From the NCBI GenBank assembly GCA_947561395.2, contig OX387182.1:53157283-53221282 (forward strand): a stretch of DNA of 64,000 nt, written 5' to 3'. The position numbers and the translations under genes are program-made. The notes below the pieces were generated by a model. It did no database searches. It was not told the origin of the DNA and worked only from the letters and a program-made list of their open reading frames with translations. This DNA comes from Buxus sempervirens (Eukaryota > Streptophyta > Magnoliopsida > Buxales > Buxaceae). Below are positions 21,275-32,758 of the stretch, piece by piece (position 1 is the stretch's first letter; the number at the start of each line of letters is the position of its first letter).

Positions 21275-23187
21275 GGAGGTTCCTCCTTAAGCAAATGGCC
21301 AACAATTCTTGCCAAGAATCTCTACCAAGAAGAGCTCCGAGTGAAGAGGGAAACCGCTGCGGAATTGCTTCCAGAACTCAGGTAAGCCTCAAACCTCTTC
21401 TTTATTTTCTGTTTTACATTCCTAGATCTAGATCTCTTCTTCTACCTTTCTGTAGAATAAGGCCTTCTATGTGTGTGAAAACCCTTCCCTGGCTCAAAGT
21501 ATCTCAAGATTCCCCTAGCCGTAAAACGTGAAGGCGGGATCTAGGAGAAACGAGACTGGGGATTGACCCTAGTACTAGAAACTTATCTTGCATAAGCCTT
21601 TTGAATGATTGAAAACCGTTTCATATTCAAAGTACCCCAAGATTATCTTGAAGAACCGTGTTTAACGGGGAGAGAGAACTAAGGGAAACGATAATGGAAC
21701 GGAACCCTAGGTTGTTTTTAGAACCCCATTTTTATTGATATACATGCTTGATATCTTTGCTATGCTATTGGAATGGTTTTCACACTTACACATACATAGC
21801 ACATGATTTTGGCGGGATAGGCTCATTTTTTGGTTTATTGCATTTATTGTGATAAATCTAAAATAAATGTCCTCAATCAATTCTAGAATGTTTTAAAATG
21901 GTTTTCAAGAAATTTGGATTCATCTTGCACGAATCACACACACTTTATCACAGTTTTGAGTTGGTTTTATCCAAAAATGGCTTAGCTTGACAGTAACTGT
22001 ACCCTTACTTCGGATGCTCATAACTTCATCGTCCGGATGAATTTTGGAGCGATTCCAGAACCATGGGAAAGGTGAGGCTGTCTAGTTTATGTCCACAAAA
22101 TTTCATTAATTTCTATAGAATGGAGTGTTGACACCTCTCTGTCGAAGTTGATTGGACAGTTCAGGTTTAAATATGGAGCTTGTCACTTCGACAGAGCGCC
22201 ATATGTTTGTTTTAAATCCGATTCAAGTGATTCTTGTTTCTAGACACTCCTTTATGAGTCTATTTTCAAATCCAGTTAGTTTCATAAGTTTTTTGACTTC
22301 ATTTGAATTATTGGTAACAGATTTACTCAGAACTGTTCATCAATACTTTTCTGGGTAAATCTGTGATCTTCGGAGCCTGTTCGGGAGACCACCCAAGGCA
22401 CATCCGAATGAATTTTTGTATGAGGCTAGTTTCATCGAAAAGATGGCCTTACAGACTTCAATCACACCAAATTTCATGGATTGTTATGGAGTGGAGTTTT
22501 CTATGTGATTTTCCAAAGTTGCCCACTTATCACTTTTAATTATCTCCAGCAGCAAATTTTAAAGGAGCATAACTCCTAGGATTTTAATCGGAATAGAGTG
22601 AAATTTTGCATGAAATTATTATTTACCATAATCTTTCAAATGGATTTGGTTTGATTCAATTTAAAATAGATTTTGAATGATTTCAAGACAAATGGCATTA
22701 CTTTTTACCAAATTCTCCGGATTTGCCTTAACTTGGTTTTGAGCAACTTTTGCTTTGATTTCCATCTTTTAGTGATATTTCAGAAGTGATATTGACATAA
22801 AAGAGGATCTGAAATTCATTTGGGTTCTCATGTGAAGATATCATATATTTGGCCTTTTTCAAGGTTTTTCATGATTTTTAGCAAGCTTTCTTATTTTTTT
22901 TAGCATGAACAAACACTTGGCAATCACCTTGCGTGGATGAATGGGGGTGCCTAATACCTTCCCCCATTCATAATCTAATCCCCGTACCCATCTTTGGATT
23001 TGATTTTCAAGTAGGGTTATTTTTCCCCTAGATTTGCCTTTTAAACTCTTTTTGCCTATTTTTAATCTTTGGGTGTCCATTAACACCATAAATCTGAATG
23101 GTGGCGACTCTCCCAATTTTTAAAGATGAGCCCCGTGTGTTGACGGAGGGATGATCATTCCGGTGAGATCTTTTCCCATGTCTCACA

Positions 23188-23757
23188 GGAGGCTTCCCTT
23201 GCTTGGCAACTTACACCTACTAGGAAGTCTTCCTCACCAGGACCTCCATCGTCTGGCCAAGAAGCATGGCCCTGTCATGTACATGTAGCTCAGCCTCATC
23301 CCGACAGTGGTGGTGTCGTCACCTGAAGCTGCCGAGCTATTCCTCAAGACCCACGACCTTGTCTTTGCCAGTAGACCCAGTGTCCAGACTGCTCAGATGA
23401 TGTAAAGGCCTGACCTTCGCTGAGTATGGCTCTTACTGGCATGACATGCGCAAGCTTTGCACTATAGAGCTCCTCGCAGCTCAAAAGTTGAGATTATTAA
23501 GCCCATTTGGAAAGAAGAACTGGGTCACCTGGTTCGATCTGTCAAGGTTGCTTCGGACTCTAGAGCCATGGTCGACCTTAGCTCCAAGCTCAGCGATCTT
23601 CTCGAGGACGTGATGTACTGCATGGTTTTGGGTTGTTCAAGGAGCACCCAAAGCGCTTTCAGTTCGCTGAAAACATTGATGAGGCAATGAAGTTGGCGGG
23701 AGCTTTTAACATAGCAGATTTCATTCCCTTTGCTGGTGCACCCGATCTCTAGGTATG
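23188..23757 (+). pseudogene. Cytochrome P450 (CYP71-clan) pseudogene fragment
   Basis: Conceptual reading across several frames gives the N-terminal part of a microsomal plant P450: a PLLGNLHLLG-like start, [53 protein letters not shown] and [20 protein letters not shown]. It has a TAG inside the MYMQLS region, a one-base loss after QMM (about 23403) and further shifts after 23630. The heme-binding Cys region and the I helix are absent; the fragment ends near IPFAGAPDL. The membrane anchor is also missing because the LTR abuts it. No function is possible from this copy. Confidence 0.85.
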
Positions 23758-23818
23758 ATTTCTATCCTTTTTATACCAGCGCATCACATCGTCTAACTCA
23801 AATAGCACCATTTGCTGG

Positions 23819-24082
23819 GTTGATATCGTCTGCCTGCGGCAAACGGTGCAGCATCCATGGGATACTACCATGGATGCTGCATTTTTTACTTTTTTTTTAA
23901 TGAAATTTCATTTCACTTTTTTTTTTTAATTTGGTTTTCATAGCATCCGTGGGATACTAAACATGACAGTATCCCATTTTTTTTAATTTGGTTTTCATAG
24001 TATCCGTGGTTGCTACACATAGCAGTATCCACGAATGCTGCACCGTCTGCCGCAGGAACACTGCGGTAGACGATGTCAGTCC
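23819..24082. mobile_element. Mutator-type MITE with 10-bp target duplication
   Basis: Terminal inverted repeats start GGTTGATATCGTCTGCC on the left and GGACTGACATCGTCTACC on the right (reverse complement), continuing into GCGGCAAACGGTGCAGCATCC-like sequence. The direct duplication CCATTTGCTG flanks it at 23808-23817 and 24083-24092. A 9-11 bp duplication is typical of Mutator-like elements. The interior holds a CATGG-centred palindrome and T-rich runs, and no coding sequence. Confidence 0.78.
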
Positions 24083-24093
24083 CCATTTGCTGG

Positions 24094-24599
24094 ACAAGGC
24101 GACAGGAGGCCGGAAGAAACATCCAAAATGGTCATATTGTGGGACCCAGCCTCATGTCATTAGACAAGACAAAAATAAAGTATAATGCTCCCACGTCAAG
24201 AAATTCTAGAAACTACCACGGATTGTAATCATCCACAATAAGTCAATCCAGACATCAAAAAGTTAAAAAACAAAAATAAAAATATTTTCTCAATGCAAAC
24301 AAAACCGACCCAAACATTAATTAAAACATCAAACAAAAACCAAACAATTTTGGTTCAGGCTAGAGAATTTGAATCCAAAACGGAACTAAATGTTTTTAAA
24401 TGCAAACAAAACCAATCCAAAGTCAGAGCATGGCATCCTGGAATTTGTTCAAGGGACCCAACAAGGATTTTGATTATCCACGACCTGTTGAGCATTTAAA
24501 GGGCTTAACAGTACCCAATAATTGCTTGCTTTCTCTCTTTTCTCTTTCCTTCTTTTTATTTTTATTTTTTGGGTAATGAACGAAGGAAACTATATTGCC
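24094..24599. other. Intergenic AT-rich sequence
   Basis: No gene seen. A loose repeat of AATGCAAACAAAACC occurs at about 24294 and 24401. A T-rich stretch at 24535-24575 borders the LINE fragment. Confidence 0.5.
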
Positions 24600-25085
24600 T
24601 TAATTTCGAATATTTACAATGCCCCTAGCATCATCAAACAGAAAATTACATAATCCGCTAGGAGGTCTGAGTAGCCACAAACAAGAGAAAAAATCGATTC
24701 CAAAATTCGCCAGGTAATCCACAGCAGCATTTCCTTCACGGTAAACATGTTGTATCCTTATATTTTGGAAGTTACCCCAAGCGTTATGAATGTCCATCAG
24801 GTAGGGTAGAATTCTCCATGGTATAGAATCCTCTTCAGGCCATTCACCTTGTGTTACTTGCAATAGCCTAACTAGTGTCAACGAATCCCCTTCAAGTATG
24901 ATATTTGAAAAGCTTTGACAAGAGCTAGTTGAATAGCTTCCAAAGCAACTATTGCCTTTGCCTGGATTGAAGATTCTGCAAAACATTGTGATGCAATCGC
25001 CGCGGTGAAAGACCCATCGTAGCTTCTAGCTACTACTCCAATTCCAACTGCACTATTCGATTGCCTGTAAGCATCATCAAAGTTT
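24600..25085 (-). pseudogene. LINE-derived RNase H fragment
   Basis: The minus strand encodes the C-terminal RNase H domain found in plant L1-type LINEs: NSAVGIGVVARSYDGSF, ALEAIQLALVKAF, a frame change near 24920, then IILEGDSLTLVRLL and HVYREGNAAVDYLANFG. The D of EGDS and the H/D of the YREGN segment are in place, but the domain start (VDG) is not recovered. It is a 5'-truncated insertion, as is common for LINEs. Confidence 0.75.
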
Positions 25086-25109
25086 AATTTTTTTGGGGGT
25101 GGGTGGGTG

Positions 25110-26020
25110 TAGGGCTGGCAATGGGTCGGATATATATATATATATCCGAATTCGACCTGAAACCGATCAGAAATTGGCTAATTCAGATATAGGATTTAGA
25201 TCTGTGGTTTGAATACAGATCTGAAATCTAAGATTCGAAAAAATTCGGATTCAAATACGAATATACATATATCCGATCCGAATAGGATCTGACGGAAATC
25301 ATATATATCCTATACATAAACCTGCAAACATTGGTTAGACCGTAGACCATTTATAAACCACGGTTAAACCATCATAACTAAAACCAAAAACCTTTAGAGA
25401 ACGATTTGCCCTAAATCTAAACTTTCTCTCCTCTTTGCCACTGCCTCCCTCCAGTGACTGCGTTGCTGATCTTCTCTGTTCGTCAACAACGACCTTCGTT
25501 TTTTGCAACTGTGTTGTTTGCCTCACAAAAGTCTTCTGCCAGTCTGCATTGCGATTGCCAGATAGTTTCTTTGGGATCAGAATGTAAGGTAGGAGGAATC
25601 TAGAACTTATTAGAGACGAGATGCTCTCTTGTTAGAGCAAAATTTTGATTTGGTTGCATTTTGCTTTAGTGATTTTGATCGGATAGGGATTATGGTTTAA
25701 TATCTAATTGTATGGGCTGTGAATGTTGGTTATATTCTTTTTTTTGTCAGGTTCTATAAAGGTTTGATGCATATTAGATCCGATCTTGTGGATCTTCGTT
25801 GTTGAATTGTTAAGAGTTTGTGTTTTTCTTTTAATCCTTATTTGATATCTGAATTCGAATTCGAAATTTGAATTCGATTTGAATTTGAAATTTGAATACG
25901 GATTCAATCGGCTGATGATCCGTCGGATATCCGTCCGAATTCAAATTCAACTGCTTGTTTATCGGTTTGAATACGGATCAAAGTAGATTCGATCCGTATT
26001 CGACCGATTGCCACCCCCTA
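25110..26020. mobile_element. Non-autonomous hAT-like element
   Basis: Terminal inverted repeats TAGGGCTGGCAATGGGTCG (left) and TAGGGGGTGGCAATCGGTCG (right, reverse complement) define a 911-bp element. The TAGGG.TGGCAA start is common in plant hAT families. I could not find a clean 8-bp duplication, so the superfamily call rests on the ends. The interior has a TA run (about 25131-25144) and many GAATTCGAATT-like words. No credible coding sequence. Confidence 0.62.
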
Positions 26021-26455
26021 CAGCCTATTCATGTCACGCATATCGTGCGTGCCTTTCACTAGTCAATTTAAATGTACAACGAATGAAAAGAAGTTCGTAA
26101 TTTGAGTAACAGCAGAGGGTAAACGTGTAAAGTGCACGAAGCAAACAGGTCGACAAGCAGCTAGCCATGTCTGAAGGTCTTTTCTGAGTTTGTATTCTAT
26201 AGCATATATAGGTTATAGACACGTCAATGGTCCAATCTGGTTGGCTTTTCTGAGTTTGTATTCTATAGCATATATTATATAGAGAAAGGGACAGAAGATT
26301 CCAATGCATGGACGCTAACTCAAGTCAAGTGAACCGCCAAACACTAGACCACCTCTCAGCTTTTCACTCACATCTCCATTATTTGATCTCTTCATCCAAT
26401 AATTCATTTCAGATCTAAATAACTCTTCGTTCTCCACTTCCTTCAATTCTTTTTC
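26021..26455 (+). promoter_or_regulatory. Upstream region of the GDSL gene
   Basis: Between the hAT-like element and the GDSL start codon. It contains a direct repeat of about 31 bp (CTTTTCTGAGTTTGTATTC...GCATATAT) at about 26179 and 26250. No TATA box is obvious at a fixed distance. A pyrimidine-rich stretch just before the ATG (26420-26455) looks like a plant 5' UTR. Confidence 0.4.
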
Positions 26456-28296
26456 ATGGGGCAGAAGAAACTCCTCGTCTTCTTCATCTTTTGTTTATTT
26501 AACTGCTACACTCTTCATACAGGTTCATTTTTTGAAGCTTAATTAATTAGTCGTAGTTCTTTCCATCCATTGTGGTTTTAATTTCTAAAACTAAACGTGG
26601 ATTCTTATTGGGTTCACTAATTTCTATGATTGAGTGCAGGAATTCAAGTTGTCGAGAGCTCATCTCATCATCATCATCACCACCACCACCACCGCCGCGA
26701 CTATCACCACCGCCACCATCGGTCGAAACTTTTTGTTTTCAGGGACTCTTATGCTGACACAGGAAATACCCCAGTATCTACATCTCAATCGTGGATGGTC
26801 CCCTATGGGATCACTTTTCCCGGTAAACCGGCTGGCCGTTTCTCTGACGGTCGTCTCTACACTGATTACTTAGGTAGCAATCTTTTTCTTCTCCCTCTGT
26901 CCCTCTACAAAATAAGTAGAAATTGCTCTAATTGGTGCTATGACGACCTGTTTGATTTTTTTTTCTCCTGATCTGGATCACTCTTGTTATGAATACCACC
27001 TTCAGCTGAAATTGTTTTAATTTCTGGGTATTACCAGAAAGACCTCTCTCTCTCTCTCTCTCAGGTGTTTCAAGTGTCAACTGACATCCGTAATATATTA
27101 CAGCTTCTTTCCTTGGAATCAAATCTCCGATACCTTATAGACGGAGAAAATATGCGGTGGGCTTGCAACACTACGGAATGAACTTTGCTTATGGAGGAAC
27201 AGGTGTCTTCGATACGTATGCGCCATATCCGAATATGACCAGACAAATCGATTTCTTTGAACAACTCATCCACGAAGGAGTCCACAACAAGAGCCACCTC
27301 AGCTCCTCGGTTGCTCATGTCTCCGTCGTCGGCAACGACTACTTTTATTATTTTCTTAAAAACGGCACTATTCAGGTAAGCTAAAGCTTCTCAGTTTCCT
27401 CGTTAAATCATAAATTATTATTCTGTCGTAGTGTATAGAGAACGACACTTGAGTTAGGTTACACGTTAGAACATCTCGTTTTGTCTCTTCCCTGATGTGG
27501 GGTTTGATTGATAGACCTGCCAACTAACCCAACTCAATCATCATTTCAGGCTCACATCACAGGCTATGTAAAGTCTTCTATTTTGTTTGAAATCTTGAAT
27601 GGTCTAAAAATAAAATGGAAAAAAGAAAAGAAGAAAAAATAGACTGCAAGAACAAAATATTTCATCTTTGACCCCAAAAGTTTTCCAACAGGGTTTGCCA
27701 GCAGTCAGCAAATCTGTAGTTAACCAGATTTACATCGATTTGAAACGCATTCACGGATTGGGAGTGCCAAAATTAGTCATTACAGGTTTACCACCACTTG
27801 GATGTTGGCCTTTGAAGACGGTTTCATCTTCCTACCAAAAGTGCAACGATGTTTATAATGTAGCTGTGAATCTCCACAACCTTTTGTTGCAACAAGCTTT
27901 GCAGAAGCTGAACAATGAGACCAAGGACTCCCCATTCGGAATTCTTAATTTATATGGTGCTTTTATGGATGTTTTCAAGAAAAATGGGACTGATTCAGGT
28001 GTAGTGCCACTGTACTTGGTGGTAAAAATTTCTTGATATATACTCGAGGAATTGCTTATAGAAGAAGTGGTTCTTGTATTTCAGGTAATGTGAAGTTCGA
28101 GAGTCCAATGAAGCCATGTTGTGTGGGTATAAGCAGTGAATACTCATGTGGGAATGTAGACAAGAACGGCACGAAGAAATATACAGTATGCGAGAACCCC
28201 AAATCGACATTATTTTGGGACGGGGCGCATCCCACACAAGAGGGATGGCTTGCTCTCTATTCATTTCTGCAAGCTTCTCTCGGCCAACTCTACTAA
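26456..28296 (+). CDS. GDSL esterase/lipase (At5g03610-like), five exons
   Basis: Joining 26456-26522, 26640-26873, 27104-27375, 27692-27998 and 28085-28296 gives 363 residues with every intron GT-AG and the frame kept. An N-terminal hydrophobic segment (LLVFFIFCLF) suggests a secreted SGNH hydrolase acting on esters or lipids. Block I reads LFVFRDSYADTGN where family members have GDS: the catalytic Ser is kept but its Gly is Arg (AGG). Block II Gly (MNFAYGGTG), block III GND and the block V DGAHP (catalytic Asp and His) are present. Nine consecutive His plus more His residues follow the signal peptide, a feature also seen in relatives of At5g03610. Length and exon plan are normal. The Gly-to-Arg change may reduce activity. 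This is the only host gene in the window that looks complete. Confidence 0.9.
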
Positions 28297-29866
28297 TTGC
28301 AGAAACTCAGGCTGTGTTTGTTTCACCGGAAATTAGGCGAAAAAAATATTTTCAAGAAATTTTAAATTTTCTGGGTGTTTGTAACAGAGGAAAATAAGTA
28401 TCCCTCTAAAATATTTTCCTAAAAACTTAAAAAACGGAGGAAAATTTTTCCGGACAAAAGCTTCGCACAGTCGAGCTTTCCAACTGATAATGAAGCCTTG
28501 ATCCAGGCATCGCACAATCTAGTTTCAAGCTGATATTGAAGCCTTTAAAGGATCTCCGATCATCCCCTCCTTGTCAGTTTGTTGCCTTCGAACCATGGTC
28601 GTCATACCGGCACCCGTCGAAAGACGACGTCGCCGGCGTCGAGACGCTTCTCCTTGACGAAGTGGTTCAGTAAGAGTAACGGAACCTCCATGGCTTTCAG
28701 GAGACGCTTCTTCTTGATGAAGCGGCTCAGTAAGAGACGCTTCTCCTTAACGAACCATGGCCATCATACCCGCACTGGTCGAAAGCCCTCTGCAATTGCG
28801 TTCCAGAAGAGAACTCGCAACAGCCCCCGTATTAGCACTCCAGTGTCTCATTTTCTTCTCCTCCTTCAGAATCGAGTCCTTCATTTCTAGATGCATCCAA
28901 GGCTGATCACCCGCCGTTCTTCAGATTTCAGGTTTGCTGGATCTTCTTATTTTCAGTGGGAAGTACTACAGTGGAGTTCAGGACTTTGGAGGCTGTAAAT
29001 GGCCGGATGACGTTTTAGTGGGTCGGTTATAGACTAAAAGTAATCTAGATAAAATTTCTTCTATCCGATCGCAATTTTACAAATCGAACAGAGTTGGGTC
29101 GGTTTTTTAAATTTGATAAAGTTACATGCTGTTTTCAATATATCTAATAGTTAAAGGATTATAACTAAATCATAAATTTTCACCTTTGCCTCATCTGTTG
29201 AACTTTCATTTCAATCTCCACTTTCATCTTTTTTTTTTCCCTTCCCTGCTGCATCCAAACGCTTGAAAAAACTAGAAAACAGAAAATTTTTTCTTGTTAT
29301 AGTTTATCTCAGCCAATGCTTCAAAATTCGGCCCATGAGATTTTTAATAAATTTAAACGAGAGGAGGCACGTGTAGGATTCCTTCATGTTAAGGTGACAC
29401 GTTTGGCAATGAAAGAGGACGGGTCTTTTTTTTCTTTTTTTTTTTTTTCGATTACGGAAAAAAAAAAGGGCGGGTCGAAATTATTTTCCAGACTTCGCTT
29501 TATCAATAGATATAAAACGGTTTGTTGTGTTTGGGTATATATTTTCATTTGTTGTGCTTTCAGTTAATTTTATTATGAGATTATTATGCCTCGAGCTGTC
29601 GAAGAAAAATTTTTTTTTTTTCATTTTAAAACTCTTTTTTCTAATAATTAATTAACTACATAATCAGCCTGGTGGTAACTTGACCAATGTACTCGGATCT
29701 ATTGAGGGTTCTCTTGCGGCACCGCACTCACAATTACTTAATTTAGAACATACTAATATTAGGAGCTGCCATGGATTGTATCCAACCTAAGATGTTGCTG
29801 GTGTTTGTTTGCAAAGCATATAAGCATACTCATTTTATGTTTTTCTCTTGAATTTTTTTTTTTCAC
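28297..29866. other. Intergenic region downstream of the GDSL gene
   Basis: No gene recognised. Its start (GGCTGTGTTTGTTTCACCGG, 28310) resembles MITE termini, but no matching far end was found. At about 28630-28760 three imperfect units containing GAGACGCTTCT.CTTGA.GAAG form a short array. Poly-T/poly-A runs lie at about 29428-29468 and 29610-29620. Confidence 0.45.
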
Positions 29867-30131
29867 TTAGGCTGCTTGGATTTGGAAAGAAAAGAAAATA
29901 ACCAAAAAGTCTTTTTCTCCTATTTGATAAGAAGAAAGAAACCTAATTTAAGGAGAAAAGGAAAGAAAATTTACTTAAAAATTTTCTTTCCCTCTATATA
30001 AATTTTTCATCCCAAAAATATAGGGATTTGGAGAGAAACGAAAACACAGGCCTCTGTCTAAAACTCACGAACAAAGTATCTCGCGGTCTCTTCTCAACCT
30101 CCCTCAGCTTCCTCTATTCTTCACGATCAAC

Positions 30132-30171
30132 ATTGTTCAGTCGTCGAGTAAGCTCTCGACGACTGAACAAT
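30132..30171. repeat. Perfect 17-bp inverted repeat with 6-nt loop
   Basis: ATTGTTCAGTCGTCGAG (30132-30148) is followed by TAAGCT and its exact reverse complement (30155-30171). Partial copies of the same word occur downstream (about 30211-30225, GAGCTCTCGATGACTGAAC). It sits in a pyrimidine-rich, 5'-UTR-like stretch that ends at a splice-donor-like CAG/GTAACA near 30279. Confidence 0.9.
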
Positions 30172-30490
30172 CATCTTTGCTCCAAATCTCAACGTCACTC
30201 ATCTCAACGAGCTCTCGATGACTGAACGTCCATCTTCACTCGAAACCTCTCATCTCATTCTTCTTTGACAAAAATCAGGTAACAAAAGATTTTAACAATT
30301 GAGGTCTTGCTTGAGTTCTTTTGAGGTCTTGGTATTTATAGTTTCAAAAGATTTACATCAGTAGAATAAAATCTGAGTTTCAAATCTCACCTTAATTGGT
30401 AGATGTATCTCTATTCGTAACAATGAAATACTCTTTTTCTGAAATGTGAATCCATTAGCAAAACTTTTGTTCTGAAAAATTTTGCATTTA

Positions 30491-30574
30491 TATGAGGATC
30501 CCACCATGTTCGAGGGGACTGTACAAAGCAACCTTGACCCACTTGAGCAATACTCAGATGAACAGATTTGGCAA
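30491..30574 (+). pseudogene. Captured exon fragment of an ABCC (MRP-type) transporter
   Basis: The plus strand encodes [20 protein letters not shown] followed by SDEQIWQ. This is the conserved part of the second nucleotide-binding domain of plant ABCC transporters, where the family reads [18 protein letters not shown]. The right edge (CAA/GTGGGG) coincides with the exon end expected after the EQIW motif. No flanking ABCC exons are found, so it is a gene fragment carried by the surrounding TIR element. Confidence 0.82.
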
Positions 30575-32758
30575 GTGGGGTTGGGTTTTTTCTTTTTTCT
30601 TTTTTTTTTTCTATTTATTGAATCAAAGTTTCCTAGGCAGGCAAGCAAGAGAAGGCTTTTCTCTTTTCACTCCATTTTCTTCCGCATAGCATACATTAAC
30701 TGGAGAGGAGACTAGCATTTGACGGGTGCTCCTCTTTGGGATCTCCCAAAAGATCACATCGATGTGATGATCTCAACTGAGACTTTTTCTCTGGGGCATC
30801 CACCATAGGTTGGTTGTCTAAAAGAGGTCTGATAGATTGGAAGTTATTTTTATATCACATGGCCTAGCAGATCTAAAACTACACTTGTTCTAAAATTCTT
30901 TTTATGAGTTTAAGGCAAAACAGAACATAGAATAGAGACTTGTTTCTGTTTTTTTTTTTTCTAATTTTTTTTAACACCTAGTTAGCCCCTTCAAACGCAC
31001 AATGTTACGTGAATAATGATAGAGCTCGGGGCTATTGGTCTATATAACCAGAAAATTCAGCTTTTGTGAAAGAACATAGATTCAAGAGAAGTTGTAATAT
31101 GATGAATGCATATTTTGTATTTTGTCACCTTTCTAAAGAAGAAGTTGATTGGGAATCAAATCTAAAATTGTAACAGTGAACACTTATCGATTTCAGTATT
31201 TTCATTGTTTGGTATTGAAATGAGGTCTGAACACTGTAAATAGTGTAATTTGTTTTCATAACAAGAGCATTGTAGTATAGATTTATACTTGTTATCTCAT
31301 TACTAGCTGATTATGTTCATAGAAAAGTACTACAGTTAACTACTATTGTGACACCTCGCCCTATATAAATACCATTTTCAAGGGACTCTATAAATTTGTT
31401 CTTTATTAAAGGTACTCTTTCTCTTGATTTGAATGGAGTTGGATGGTGTGGTGTGCAGGGGGTTGTTGGGCATGGCCTGGTTTTGTATTGAAAAAAGTGG
31501 GAAGAAACTTGCTCCTTTTTTAAAATCTGCCTCTTCTATCGGCAGCTAAATGGAGTTGTTTTTCTCAAGACATGAGGGAGGAGGTGTGTGTTTGTTAGAG
31601 GGTAGGTTTTTCTTAAGTAAACTTAAAAGGAGTTGTATTGAAGGTTAACTTACATGCTTCTTAGATAGCAAATTTTTTTTGATATGGTATATGTTGTTGA
31701 AGATGAAACTCAATACATAAAGTAGGATTAGAAGAGAGTAAATGTAGACAAAGTGATATTTGAAGAACAATGGAGGTTATAAGCTACCATATTGTGAAAC
31801 ATGTCTCCAAAATCATTGCTCCTTACTTTTTCACTTGTCAGTACCATTGCACTTAAAAGCAGAAAAAACTATTTTAAAAGCTTATGTAAGTGCTATATTA
31901 GTCATAGCATCACCAGATTGTGAAAGTTTCTATTAAATTATCACTTATAAGGTTTTCTCAACAATCTCTCTTCAATTTAGGTTTTTTTTTTTTTTTTTGT
32001 TTGTGTTTTATAATAATATTTCTGTTGCTTGAATTAATAAAAACCAATTTCACAGCTCTTGAAAAATGCTACTGAAAAATATTGTTGGTAGGTATGCTAT
32101 AGGAGATGGAGTGTTAGTCTCTTTTTTTATGCTTCTTGTTATTATTATGCAATTTTGAACTATTATTACTTTTATACTCTCTTTTAGGTGTTGTTTATTC
32201 TTGGTGAAGGCATCGGTAATATCTGAGAGAAGGTTCTGCATTATACTAAACATCTAGGTAAATTAGCCAACTAGCCTCTTTAAATGATAGGTTTTTAATG
32301 GAATTGACACTTGGTCTATTTTTGTACCATGCTCATTTGCTTTTTGTTTTTGTTTTTATTCCTTCACATCACATTCATCTCATTTTTCAGATTGAAAAAT
32401 AGACAAGTTGAAAGTAAAAGTATCTAAGATGAAGGAGAAAAAGAAATTTCAGTTTTTTACAACAGAGATATGGATGAATGTGCAGTACATACTGGTTACC
32501 AAATTTGAGATAGGAGCTTCTCCGACACTTCCTATGGATAGGAGTCCTACAAGAGCAGCACAAGCAATGGTTACAAATGAAGATGGGTAGCAAATATAAT
32601 TTGTAAGGCTCTTCCTAGGATGTAATTTACAACTTAGTGTGATGTAACTTGGATATAAAGTTTTTCTTTTGTGAACTTCTCTTTCTTCACATTCTTTTTT
32701 TTGTGACCTTCTCATTCTTTTTTAGGTTTTTGTGGTTGTTTTTGTTATTTTTGTTGGC

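Larger units (their letters stand above)
20461..23187 (+). mobile_element. 5'-truncated LTR of a further Tat-type element
   Basis: The minus-strand Tat element begins exactly at 20460, so this sequence is its insertion site on this side. It shows LTR features in plus orientation: a four-unit palindrome array (20958-21099), a TATA box at 21267-21274, a CAG/GTAAGCC donor at about 21391, and near its end GGTGGCGACTCTCCC (about 23102), the primer-site-like word seen near the 3' ends of the other LTRs. It plausibly ends at TCTCACA (23187), where P450 sequence begins. Its own 5' part should lie beyond the window start. No coding sequence. Confidence 0.6.

Noticed and set aside
25335-25526. Antisense frame in the hAT-like element
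   Set aside because: Low complexity and no transposase motif.
26572-26757. Serine/proline-rich frame over the GDSL second exon
   Set aside because: Alternative frame of the CAT/CAC repeat; the GDSL reading fits splice sites and conserved blocks.
28310-29300. MITE or hAT element starting GGCTGTGTTTGTTTCACC
   Set aside because: No matching inverted end or target duplication could be found.
32408-32590. Small protein gene in the TIR element
   Set aside because: Short, no recognisable motif, and no splice or promoter context; left as unassigned sequence.
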